From the NCBI GenBank assembly GCA_036396275.1, contig DASWLD010000073.1, forward strand, positions 1 to 47,893: a stretch of DNA of 47,893 nt. The letters run 5' to 3'. The stretch is from JACQFZ01 sp036396275. Lineage in GTDB: Bacteria > Pseudomonadota > Gammaproteobacteria > Acidiferrobacterales > Sulfurifustaceae. The position numbers and the translations under genes are program-made. The notes under the pieces are model-generated. The model saw only the letters and a list, made by a program, of their open reading frames with translations. It searched no databases and was not told where the DNA came from. Below are positions 8,397 to 16,085 of this stretch, in pieces. Each line of letters opens with the position of its first letter. Position 1 is the stretch's first letter.

Positions 8397-8645
8397 TTGC
8401 GCGTGTCGTCGGTGGCGGGCGCGAATTTATATCGGCACGCTGGAAGTCGTTCAGGCATCCTGGTATTGAAACCCCAGGTGCGCGATAACGTTACCGGTGA
8501 GGACGTCATCGCGTGGTGCCGCGAGAACGTGTCTTATTATCGGGTTCCGCGTAGTATCGAATTGCGCGAATCCTTGCCGGCCACGGGCGCCGGCAAGGGA
8601 CCGCGAAGGCTGCTCAAAGACGAACTGACGGCGAACGATGCATAA
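8397..8645 (+). pseudogene. Remnant: C-terminal fragment of an AMP-dependent acyl-CoA synthetase
   Basis: An 82-codon open frame ends in GEDVIAWCRENVSYYRVPRS, then a SLPATGAGKGPRR block. This matches the C-terminal subdomain of acyl-CoA synthetases, where the family pattern is 'eeviawcre.la.YK.PR.iefr..LP.T.tGK..r..L'. The usual 450 or so N-terminal residues, including the P-loop and adenylate-binding region, are not in the DNA upstream in any frame I can see. The Lys of YKVPR is replaced by Arg, while the Lys of TGK is kept. It is most likely a decayed remnant. Its stop overlaps the cupin ATG by 8 bp, so translation through it might still feed the cupin gene. Confidence 0.6.
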
Positions 8646-9114
8646 ACCCGGCGAATCGAAGTGGCGCTACCACGGCGTGCGCGTCGTGCGCGGCAATGAA
8701 CTCGATATCAACACGCCGCAAACGCCCGGTATGAACCGCGCGGCGGCGATTACCAACGCCCGTGCCGGCGCGGAAAAGCTTTGGGCCGGTACCGTGGTGA
8801 TCCATCCAAAAGCAAAGACCGGCGCTCACCACCACGGTCCGGTCGAGAGCGTGATCTATGTCGTCAGCGGCCGCGCGCGCATGCGTTGGGGCGAGAAACT
8901 CGAATTCACGGCGGAAGCCGGGCCCGGCGATTTCATCTACGTGCCGCCGTACGTTCCGCACCAGGAAATTAACGCCAACGACGACGAGCCGCTTTCGTGC
9001 GTATTAGTGCGCAGCGGTCAGGAGCCGGTGGTGGTCAATCTCGATATTCCCGTCGTCGAAAAGCCGGAAGACGTGCACTGGGTCGATAACATTCATCCGG
9101 CGCCGAAGGCGTAG
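8638..9114 (+). CDS. Cupin-domain protein
   Basis: The 158-residue single-domain cupin has the first cupin motif in GAHHHGPVESVIYVVSGRARM (about residues 60-80), with three consecutive His able to bind a metal and the conserved Glu. The second motif is PGDFIYVPPYVPHQEIN (about 97-113), with its His. No signal peptide is seen, so it should be cytoplasmic. The enzyme activity cannot be deduced: cupins include dioxygenases, isomerases and binding proteins. It follows, and overlaps by 8 bp, an acyl-CoA ligase remnant, and is followed by protoporphyrinogen oxidase 56 bp later. Confidence 0.85.
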   Translation: MHKPGESKWRYHGVRVVRGNELDINTPQTPGMNRAAAITNARAGAEKLWAGTVVIHPKAKTGAHHHGPVESVIYVVSGRARMRWGEKLEFTAEAGPGDFIYVPPYVPHQEINANDDEPLSCVLVRSGQEPVVVNLDIPVVEKPEDVHWVDNIHPAPKA

Positions 9115-9170
9115 CGACGTAGCGGATCGGAAACGATGTCGGTGCGATCGATAGGTAATCTTTCGCCGCG

Positions 9171-10508
9171 ATGACGGACACGCTGATCGTCGGCGGCGGT
9201 ATCACGGGTTTGGCAACCGCGTGGTTTCTGCGGCGGCGCGGCATCGCGGCGACGGTGCTTGAAGGGAGCGGCGAGCCGGGTGGCACGGTTCGCACCGCGA
9301 TACGTGCCGGATTCACCGTCGATACCGGCCCGACGTCGACGCTTTCGCGCGGCGGTGCGCTGGAGGAATTGATTGCCGGCGTCGAATTGCGCGACGACGT
9401 GGTTGAAGCCGACCGACGAGCGCCGCGCTATATCGTCAAGGGCGATCGGTTGATTCCGCTGCCGGCAACTTTGTCCGATTTTCTCAGCACACCTCTGTTC
9501 ACCACTCGCGCGAAGCTGCGACTCCTGGCGGAGCCGTTCCGGCGCCGTGCTCGCGAGGAAGAATCGATCGCGCAGTTCACGCGCCGGCGCATCGGTCCGC
9601 AGTTTCTCGACTGGGCGGTCGATCCGTTCGTGTCCGGCGTTTATGCCGGCGACCCCGAGCGGCTGTCGGTGCGCGCGGCGGTGCCGCGGTTATACGCGCT
9701 CGAAGCGCGATATGGATCGCTGTTCGTCGGCGCGTTGGCGGGATTGTTTCGCGGCGAATCCGGCGGCGCGCAGCCGCGCGGGCGGCTCATCTCCTTTCGA
9801 CGCGGTATGCAAACGTTGCCGAATGCGATTGCGCGCGCATTAGGTCCGTCGCTACGTTTGAATACGACCGTCGGCGCGATCGCCCGCAGCGGTGCGCAGT
9901 GGATCGCGCGCGCGCCGCACGCCGAGTATCGCGCGGCGAATCTGATACTCGCCGTGCCGGCGCATCGTGCCGCCGAACTGCTGGCGCCGATCGACGCGGC
10001 CGTGGCACGAGAGTTGAGCGCGATCGCCTATCCGCCGGTGGCGTCGATCGCGTTGGGGTTTGCCCGCAAACAAATCGGTCATACGCTCGACGGCTTCGGC
10101 GCGTTGCTGCCGCGTCGCCTGCAACGCGAGACGCTCGGCGTGATTTTCGCATCGACCTTGTTCGCCGGGCGCGCGCCGCCGGACCGCGTTTTGCTCACCG
10201 CCTTCATCGGCGGGTCGCGCAATCCATCGGCCGGCGACCTTGACGAGCCGGAATTGGTGCAGCGCGTGCTGTCGGATCTGCGTCAACTGTTGGCCATTGA
10301 CGGCGCACCGATGTTTCAAAACGTCACCCGTTGGCGGCACGCCATTCCGCAGTACGAACTCGGTCACGACGCACGGATAGATCGAATCGACGACGCGCTG
10401 ACCAAACACCCCGGACTGCACCTCCGCGGCAACTGGCGCGGCGGCGTTTCCCTTGCGGATTGTGTGAGTAGCGCCGACGGCTTGGCGCGCACGGTGAAAA
10501 ACACGTAG
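9171..10508 (+). CDS. hemG: Oxygen-dependent protoporphyrinogen oxidase (HemY/PPOX family)
   Basis: The 445-residue flavoprotein is predicted to oxidise protoporphyrinogen IX to protoporphyrin IX, the penultimate step of heme synthesis. The N-terminus has the FAD-binding Rossmann motif (GGGITG, residues 8-13, ending in LEGSGEPGGTVRT). The family's WAVDPFVSGVYAGDPERLSVRA block (about 148-168) is intact, and the C-terminal FAD motif LHLRGNWRGGVSLADCVSSA is present. The length matches the family (about 450). This is the O2-using form (also called hemY), not the HemG flavodoxin or HemJ type, although the window also encodes an FNR-controlled cytochrome cluster with high heme demand. The symbol choice between hemG and hemY is a naming matter. 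Confidence 0.87.
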   Translation: MTDTLIVGGGITGLATAWFLRRRGIAATVLEGSGEPGGTVRTAIRAGFTVDTGPTSTLSRGGALEELIAGVELRDDVVEADRRAPRYIVKGDRLIPLPATLSDFLSTPLFTTRAKLRLLAEPFRRRAREEESIAQFTRRRIGPQFLDWAVDPFVSGVYAGDPERLSVRAAVPRLYALEARYGSLFVGALAGLFRGESGGAQPRGRLISFRRGMQTLPNAIARALGPSLRLNTTVGAIARSGAQWIARAPHAEYRAANLILAVPAHRAAELLAPIDAAVARELSAIAYPPVASIALGFARKQIGHTLDGFGALLPRRLQRETLGVIFASTLFAGRAPPDRVLLTAFIGGSRNPSAGDLDEPELVQRVLSDLRQLLAIDGAPMFQNVTRWRHAIPQYELGHDARIDRIDDALTKHPGLHLRGNWRGGVSLADCVSSADGLARTVKNT

Positions 10509-10577
10509 GAAATGTCGGATATGTCGGGCTTGAACTTCAACGATACAATCCCATTTTATCGATTGATATGAATTCCT

Positions 10578-10654
10578 GCCGCAGAGACGCAAAGGCGCAA
10601 AGCGTTACCCGGAAACAACTTGAGCTTGTCTCTGCGTCTTCGCGGCTTTGCGGC
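10578..10654. repeat. Imperfect inverted repeat of CGCAGAGACGCA type
   Basis: The left arm (10578-10602, GCCGCAGAGACGCAAAGG...) is imperfectly complementary to the right arm (about 10628-10654, GTCTCTGCGTCTTCGCGG...). It lies in the gap between the protoporphyrinogen oxidase and nadA genes. Elements of this look are widely dispersed in proteobacterial genomes. It could fold into an RNA hairpin ahead of nadA. Confidence 0.5.
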
Positions 10655-10710
10655 AAACAATCATATAAATCAGAGCTTCCTTAACTTCATTGGCAGGCCA
10701 CCGAGACGAC

Positions 10711-11784
10711 ATGACGGCGCCGTTAAATATACCGATTCCGAACGTCATCGCCCCGAAGACGGACGACGTGCTTGCGGTGACACCGGTGCTGTCGCCGCCC
10801 GAGCGCGAAGCGCTGCGCGCGCGCATTCGGCGCTTGCTCAAAGCACGGGATGCGGTGCTCATCGCGCACTATTACGTCGACGAAGAAATTCAGCGCATCG
10901 CCGAGGATACCGGCGGGCATGTATCGGATTCGCTCGACATGGCGCGTTTCGGACATACGCATCCGGCCAAGACGCTGGTGATCGCCGGCGTGCGCTTTAT
11001 GGGCGAGACCGCGAAGATTCTCAATCCCGAAAAACGCGTGCTGATGCCGGTGCTCGAAGCGGAGTGCTCGCTCGATCTCGGCTGCCCGGCCGCTCAGTTC
11101 ATCGCGTTCTGCGACGCTAATCCCGATCGCGTGGTCGTTGTGTACTCCAACACCAGCGCGGCGGTGAAAGCGCGCGCGGATTACGTGGTGACGTCATCGA
11201 TCGCGGTTAAATTGGTCGCGCATTTGCACAAGCAAGGCAAAAAGGTGCTGTGGGCGCCGGACAAGCATCTCGGTTCGTACATCCAGTCCGTGACCGGCGC
11301 CGACATGCTGCTTTGGCCCGGCTCCTGTGTCGTGCACGAAGCGTTCAAGGCGGAGGCGCTCGCGCAGATGAAGCGGGAACACCCGGACGCGGCGGTGATC
11401 GTGCATCCGGAATCGCCGGCCGAGGTGATCGCGCTCGCCGATGCGGTGGGTTCGACGAGCCAACTGGTCCAGGCGGTCAAGAAACTGCCGCACAAGAAAT
11501 TCATCGTCGCGACCGACAGCGGCATCTTCTACAAGATGCAGCAAGCCGCGCCGGACAAGGAACTGCTGGAAGCGCCGACGCTCGGCAAGGGCGCGACCTG
11601 CAAATCGTGCGCGCACTGCCCGTGGATGGCGATGGACAATCTGCAAAACGTCGCGCACGTGCTCGAGACCGGCGCGAACGAAGTGCATATCGACGAAGAA
11701 ATCCGAAAGCAAGCGCTGCGTGCGACCGAGCGCATGCTCGAATTCGCCGAGCAAATTCAAAGCCCGACGGCGGGAGAAGCGTAG
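10711..11784 (+). CDS. nadA: Quinolinate synthase A
   Basis: The 357-residue enzyme condenses iminoaspartate and dihydroxyacetone phosphate to quinolinate for NAD synthesis, using a [4Fe-4S] cluster. The three cluster cysteines are in place: C119 in EAECSLDLG, C206 in GSCVVHE and C303 in SCAHCPWM. Their spacings of 87 and 97 residues equal those of E. coli NadA (113, 200, 297). IAHYYVDEEIQ (51-61) and NTSAAVKA are further family signatures. I chose the ATG at 10711; an in-frame TTG at 10690 would add seven unconserved residues. It is not in an operon with nadB or nadC in this window. Confidence 0.95.
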   Translation: MTAPLNIPIPNVIAPKTDDVLAVTPVLSPPEREALRARIRRLLKARDAVLIAHYYVDEEIQRIAEDTGGHVSDSLDMARFGHTHPAKTLVIAGVRFMGETAKILNPEKRVLMPVLEAECSLDLGCPAAQFIAFCDANPDRVVVVYSNTSAAVKARADYVVTSSIAVKLVAHLHKQGKKVLWAPDKHLGSYIQSVTGADMLLWPGSCVVHEAFKAEALAQMKREHPDAAVIVHPESPAEVIALADAVGSTSQLVQAVKKLPHKKFIVATDSGIFYKMQQAAPDKELLEAPTLGKGATCKSCAHCPWMAMDNLQNVAHVLETGANEVHIDEEIRKQALRATERMLEFAEQIQSPTAGEA

Positions 11785-11801
11785 CGGCGCAACCGTTACG
11801 A

Positions 11802-12155
11802 CTATTTTTCTTTAGCGCACTTACCGAAAATGGTGAGCGCCGCGCCGATCAGCGCTACTTGTTCAGACTGGTCCATTTCGCTCGTGATCGCTTTGGCTTC
11901 GCGCTTCTTGCCCTGCATTTCGAGAATCATCGCGCGATAGCCTTTGCCGGATAGCGCCGATTTTGCCTCGGCGGCGGCGCAACGGCATGACGCCTCGCGA
12001 TCCATGCCGACACTGTTCACGCCGCGCTTGCCTTCTTCCAGGCACGCGGTCACGAACTCTGCCTCGCTGGCGCCGCCCTGACAGGCGGCGATCGATGTAG
12101 TGGCCAAAGCGGCAATCAGGAGCCACGGCCCGGTTTGTGTCTTTCGGATTGTCAC
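11802..12155 (-). CDS. Small uncharacterised lipoprotein
   Basis: The 117-residue protein has a hydrophobic signal ending in the lipobox-like IAAC, so Cys25 is probably lipidated. The mature part is helical and charged, with three further Cys (ACLEEGK, SCRCAAAE) and a fourth near the end (GKCAKEK), enough for two disulfides. No family was recognised. It converges with nadA, 17 bp away, and stands 36 bp downstream of the next minus-strand gene, so it may be the last gene of a four-gene unit of envelope proteins (14539 to 11802). Confidence 0.65.
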   Translation of the reverse strand: MTIRKTQTGPWLLIAALATTSIAACQGGASEAEFVTACLEEGKRGVNSVGMDREASCRCAAAEAKSALSGKGYRAMILEMQGKKREAKAITSEMDQSEQVALIGAALTIFGKCAKEK

Positions 12156-12191
12156 GATGTTTTGCTCCTTTTCTTTATGGATAGCGGCGGC

Positions 12192-12689
12192 TCAGCGCGG
12201 CTGTGCCAGTCGAACGTTTTGCGGTTGCTTGAAGCGATCAAGGTGATTCGAGTTGACGAGCGTGATCCAATCTTTGATGCAAAGCGTCAAGTATTCGTAA
12301 ACCGGCGTACGGGCATAAACCGTGACGGTGCCTCTCGAGTAGATCGCGGATTCGACTCGCCCGTCGATTGGCACGAAGCACACAATCGCTTCTTCTTCAG
12401 TGCCTTGATGTGGCGCGTTACCGCTGACGGATAGCGTCGACCCGCTCAAGTCGACCGAACCGCGCACGCGCAAGTTGCGTTCGAGATGTGCCAGCGCCGG
12501 CTCAAGCAGTTTCTCGAGTTCCGCGCGCAACGCGGGCTCGCGTAGAAATGCATCGGTGTCGTAGCTGCCGGCATACTTAGCAAGTAAAGCGCGTGCCGCG
12601 GGTTCGCGGTCTTGAGCAACCGCGATACCCGTAAAGAGAGCGACGACGAAAAGCGTAGCGAACCAGCGCGCGATCCGGCGACCGTTCAT
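12192..12689 (-). CDS. Uncharacterised secreted protein
   Basis: The protein has 165 residues if the ATG at 12689 is used, which gives a good signal peptide (GRRIARWFATLFVVALFTGI, cleavage near VAQ). The frame is open to 12836, but that would overlap the preceding gene by 110 bp and bury the signal peptide. The mature part has LLAKYAGSYDTDAFLREPALRAEL and a beta-rich end (GSTLSVSGNAPHQGTEEEAIVCF, RGTVTVYARTPVYEYLTLCIKDW). No family was recognised. It is likely co-transcribed with its neighbours on the same strand. Confidence 0.65.
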   Translation of the reverse strand: MNGRRIARWFATLFVVALFTGIAVAQDREPAARALLAKYAGSYDTDAFLREPALRAELEKLLEPALAHLERNLRVRGSVDLSGSTLSVSGNAPHQGTEEEAIVCFVPIDGRVESAIYSRGTVTVYARTPVYEYLTLCIKDWITLVNSNHLDRFKQPQNVRLAQPR

Positions 12690-12726
12690 GTTTTCGCGAA
12701 ACCGGATAGCGCAACGGTGAGCGATC

Positions 12727-14169
12727 TCAGAACTTCGGCCCGCCGCGCTTGGCAGCTTCCTGTTTGCGCTGCTCCGCGAGTTTCGTCGCTTCCTTGAGGA
12801 GTAATGTGTGCGCTGCCAAGACGCTGCTCGCCTCAAGCTGGCGATTCGTCGCTTGCATCGACATGGTCATGACTAGATCGGCGGCCGACCCCGAAGGAGT
12901 CGCGTGCAGGTAGTACACATCAATGACGGAGTGCGCCTGACACATGCCGCCGAAATTGTCCCGCCCGCCGGCGCCGTAGAAATAGCCCTTCACTAGCTGC
13001 TGATCGAAATAGGAGTTTGAGTAGCGGCCGCTGGTGGTCGGTTGGTTTCCTCCCGGGAGGCTGCCGTAGCTGCCGACAATCCACACGTTCGTGCACCGGT
13101 CGTAGATCTCCTTGGCGCGTTTGCCCATGACCTGTTTGCCTTCGGAGTCGTATATCCAAACGATCTTGTTGTGGAGGTAGGTGAAACTCTCGCTGCCATA
13201 TTTTTTGCGCAGTCCGGCGAGCGTGTTTTCCACGGTCGGCCGCTGGTCTTCGCGCCCGAACGATAGATTGCGCATGATCCCCCAAACGAACGCGTCGTTC
13301 GGCGCGTAGGTGACGAGCAGATTGATCGTTTCCGGTTGCTGTCCGGGCTTAGCTGGCGTATTCGACGCAGTGATGACGGGAGTCATCGTCACGCCGGGCA
13401 GGGCTTCGTATTCGCCAAGCGAGTACGACGTCACCTTGAAGTCGCTGCGGTATGACTTGAGTGCACCAACGGCACTTTGTACGTTCATCCCGAGCCGCAC
13501 GCCGACCACGTCGATGTTGGGCGAGGCGGCGGCGATTTTCGCGGTACCCTTCGGGATGCCAAAGTCCTCCGGCATTGTGTAAGTGACCGGTTTGGCGGCT
13601 TGCGACAACGACGCGGCGCGCGCGACGGTCGGCGGCGTCGCGGCGCTTGGGGCGTTCGCCGGCTTTGCCGTCGTCGCCGGCGCCGCGGGCGACGTCGAAG
13701 CTGTTTGACTGGATCGTTTCCGCAGCACGACTCGGTTCATGTTGGAGCGGATCGGATCATCGCTGTTCGCCAGATCGATACTGTCGCCGGATACCTTTGC
13801 GCTGAAGCGGTACCATCCTTTCTTGGCGTAGTGCGAATACCATTGACCGTCGATGGTGTCGCCCTTCAGCTTGCCCTTGATTTCGTAGTGCGGGCCGCCG
13901 GGCACCGGCGTCCAGGTGAGCAGGATACGGACATTGCTGCCGCTCTGCTTGACCGTGGCGGTGCCGCTTCCGGAGATGCCGCGTGCCGTCCAGGTGTACT
14001 CGCCGCCGACGTCGCGCCACTGAAGTTTTTCGGCGGCGGCCTTCAGCTTATCGAGCGCGCTTTCGGCCGTGACGGGTCCGGAGACCGACGTCAGCCACGC
14101 CGGGACCAAAAGAAAAACCGCCGCGCGGCGCACGCCGCGTGTCAGTGATACCGATAATGTTGCTTTCAT
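12727..14169 (-). CDS. Large uncharacterised secreted protein
   Basis: The 480-residue protein has a signal peptide (1-35). The first half, about 45-150, is beta-rich (DVGGEYTWTARGISGSGTAT, VKQSGSNVRILLTW, GKLKGDTIDGQWYSHY), as in a small lipocalin-like barrel. A Thr/Ala/Pro linker (about 155-190) follows. The second half holds VVGVRLGMNVQSAVGALKSY, a pattern resembling the SmpA/BamE-type 'G..LGM....V...L' motif, then a domain with YGSLPGGNQPTTSGRYSNSY. I recognise no whole-protein family. It sits 37 bp upstream of the secreted 165-residue protein gene and 103 bp after the DUF4282-type gene. Confidence 0.65.
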   Translation of the reverse strand: MKATLSVSLTRGVRRAAVFLLVPAWLTSVSGPVTAESALDKLKAAAEKLQWRDVGGEYTWTARGISGSGTATVKQSGSNVRILLTWTPVPGGPHYEIKGKLKGDTIDGQWYSHYAKKGWYRFSAKVSGDSIDLANSDDPIRSNMNRVVLRKRSSQTASTSPAAPATTAKPANAPSAATPPTVARAASLSQAAKPVTYTMPEDFGIPKGTAKIAAASPNIDVVGVRLGMNVQSAVGALKSYRSDFKVTSYSLGEYEALPGVTMTPVITASNTPAKPGQQPETINLLVTYAPNDAFVWGIMRNLSFGREDQRPTVENTLAGLRKKYGSESFTYLHNKIVWIYDSEGKQVMGKRAKEIYDRCTNVWIVGSYGSLPGGNQPTTSGRYSNSYFDQQLVKGYFYGAGGRDNFGGMCQAHSVIDVYYLHATPSGSAADLVMTMSMQATNRQLEASSVLAAHTLLLKEATKLAEQRKQEAAKRGGPKF

Positions 14170-14272
14170 GTTTCCCCCTCGTGTATTCGGTGAGCGCGGA
14201 CCGTTTTTTCGGCCGACGCGCTTGAGCCATCCACGTAGACCGCGCGCCGCGGGCGCGTCGACGCCACGGCGT

Positions 14273-14539
14273 CTACTTTGTGTTCAAAATCTTTTGCACG
14301 TTTTCGTTGAGCTTGAACAGCACCATCAGCAGCTCGCACCAGATGCGCGCGGCGATCGCCCCGCCGAGCGTGATCGCGACCCCGCGCAGAAAACCGCCGA
14401 ACGTCAGATACTGAAACCCGGTGTACAGCATCGAGCCGATGCCGGCGACGAGTGCGGCGACGAGCAGCAGCCAGTACACCAACGTGATGATTTTGGGGGT
14501 GAGCATCGCATCGAAGAAAAACATGTTGCGCCACTCCAT
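14273..14539 (-). CDS. DUF4282-type small membrane protein
   Basis: The 88-residue protein has two predicted membrane helices (about 14-36 and 48-74) and a short charged C-terminus (KLNENVQKILNTK). The N-terminal FFFDAMLTPKIITLVYWL and central GFQYLTFGGFLRGVAITLGG blocks match the DUF4282 family pattern of small inner-membrane proteins of unknown function. A strong ribosome site, GGAGGA, is 4 nt before the ATG. It is the first gene of the minus-strand group of envelope proteins. Confidence 0.72.
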   Translation of the reverse strand: MEWRNMFFFDAMLTPKIITLVYWLLLVAALVAGIGSMLYTGFQYLTFGGFLRGVAITLGGAIAARIWCELLMVLFKLNENVQKILNTK

Positions 14540-14650
14540 CGTGTCCTCCGTAGGTATGGGTATGTGTGGATTGGGGATGCCACTGAAAGCGCATCGGCGC
14601 GATCGCCGCCCAACGGCAACAGGATGGGTCAGCGGCCCGATTGGGCGCCA

Positions 14651-14664
14651 CTATCAATTGATAG
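14651..14664. promoter_or_regulatory. Perfect 14-bp palindrome followed by a G9 tract
   Basis: CTATCAATTGATAG is a perfect palindrome, immediately followed by nine G at 14664-14672. It lies between the end of the LuxR-type gene (14703) and the start of the DUF4282-type gene (14539), upstream of the latter. It could be an operator for that gene. It does not have the spacing of an FNR box. Confidence 0.35.
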
Positions 14665-14702
14665 GGGGGGGGCGGGAAGCAGGCTGCGGGTGACGTCCGG
14701 AT

Positions 14703-15830
14703 TTATCCCATCGCGAGCGTTGTCAGCAGCAGCCGGATCAATTCCCCTTGACGATGGGTTTCGGTCTTGCGGAAGATTTCCACCAGTCGCGTTCGCGCGG
14801 TGCCGTAGCGAATCCGAAGCTTCGCCGCCGTCGCTTGCAGGTCTTCGCCGGTCGCGAGGCGCAGCGCCAGCTGCGTTTCCGCATCGGTCAACCCGAACAC
14901 CGCTTTTAGGCGGGAACCGGAAAGCGAGGTTTGCGCCTCCGGGTCGGTGATGATGACGCAAATTGCCGGTCGCAGCGTCGACAACGCCGGATAGCGCCGC
15001 GGCATCGGCGTAACCAGCACGGCGTACGGCCGCTTGCCGGAGGGGCGCAGCGCCCGCATGACGCCGGCCGAGGGAGCGTGCGGCGATTCGGTGAGTGCGC
15101 TCGACTCGGCGAGCAAGCGCTGGAGCCGATCGTTGTCCGGTTTGCGCAGCAGCGAAAGGGTGGCGGCGAGCACGACGCCGTCGCGCTGTTCGTGCAGCGA
15201 CCCGGCGGCACGGTTCGCGTAGACCACGCGTCTGTGTTCATCGAGCAGCACGATCGCGGCCGGATTGCGTTCGAGCAGGTCGATGGTGCACCGCTGTAAC
15301 GTGCCGAGTGAACCGATGCGAAACCCGATGGCCAAGGCGCGCTCGATGTGGCGGTGCAGCACCTCGAACTGTTCGATGTCGTGTGCTTCGTATCGACCGA
15401 CGCGGCGCGCCCGATGCAGAGCGACGCCCGCTTGCACCGCCGGCGCCGGGCACATCTGGTTCACCAGTCGAAAGCGCGTGTCGCTGTGCCGGCCATGCCA
15501 GTCGTAGTAGGGATGACGGTCCTTTTCGCGTTCGGTGATGAAGAGGCCGTCGTGAACGATCGGTTGATGGGGGTGGCTGACCAGGTACTGGACCGTGGGG
15601 TCGTGCGGCACCATGCACTTCAGGTATTCCGCGATGAAATTCTGCTCGAAATTGATGCTCGTGAATACCGGCAGCCGCGGCTGCGCCGAGCCGTCCAGTA
15701 CCCAAAAGCTCGCGGCCTGGCTGTCCGTGAGGCGGGTCAACTTCTCCAATGCGATCGGCCAGCGGCTCTCGTCCATCGCGGCATCGTAGATCGCCTCGAC
15801 CACTTCGAGTATGCCGGCTTCGGTATTCAT
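14703..15830 (-). CDS. LuxR/HTH-type transcriptional regulator with PAS-like sensor region
   Basis: The 375-residue protein has a DNA-binding domain at the C-terminus (about 305-370: FGLTDAETQLALRLATGEDL, QATAAKLRIRYGTARTRLVE, IFRKTETHRQGELIRLLL), a LuxR-type helix-turn-helix. A PAS-like piece, NPAAIVLLDEHRRVVYANRAA (about 187-207), precedes it. The N-terminal part (EAIYDAAMDESRWPIALEKL) is common in this orphan regulator family. The ligand is unknown. I chose the ATG at 15830 over an in-frame GTG at 15836. It is transcribed toward the envelope-protein genes and might control them, but this is only inferred from position. Confidence 0.8.
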   Translation of the reverse strand: MNTEAGILEVVEAIYDAAMDESRWPIALEKLTRLTDSQAASFWVLDGSAQPRLPVFTSINFEQNFIAEYLKCMVPHDPTVQYLVSHPHQPIVHDGLFITEREKDRHPYYDWHGRHSDTRFRLVNQMCPAPAVQAGVALHRARRVGRYEAHDIEQFEVLHRHIERALAIGFRIGSLGTLQRCTIDLLERNPAAIVLLDEHRRVVYANRAAGSLHEQRDGVVLAATLSLLRKPDNDRLQRLLAESSALTESPHAPSAGVMRALRPSGKRPYAVLVTPMPRRYPALSTLRPAICVIITDPEAQTSLSGSRLKAVFGLTDAETQLALRLATGEDLQATAAKLRIRYGTARTRLVEIFRKTETHRQGELIRLLLTTLAMG

Positions 15831-16085
15831 CGCCACACCCCCCAGTCGGATGCCGCACCCGAATTCTTGCGCGTCACGAAGACGCTATTGTCGCGATGGG
15901 TACGGCGGCGGCAGCGCTTGCGGATGCCGCGTGGCTACTTAACGCCAGTTCCGCGGGGCGCGCAAGTACCGGCGTCCAAGGAGGCGTGCTTGGTCGGGAA
16001 ACATCGGGCCATCCAGCACCGGAGCGGGTGGAATACCGGGATCGCCGGTACCCGGCGTTCCGTTGCCGCCGCTTCGCCCGATGTA

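Noticed and set aside
14651..14664. The palindrome read as a second FNR box
   Set aside because: TTGAT and ATCAA are present in the wrong order and without the 4-bp spacer.
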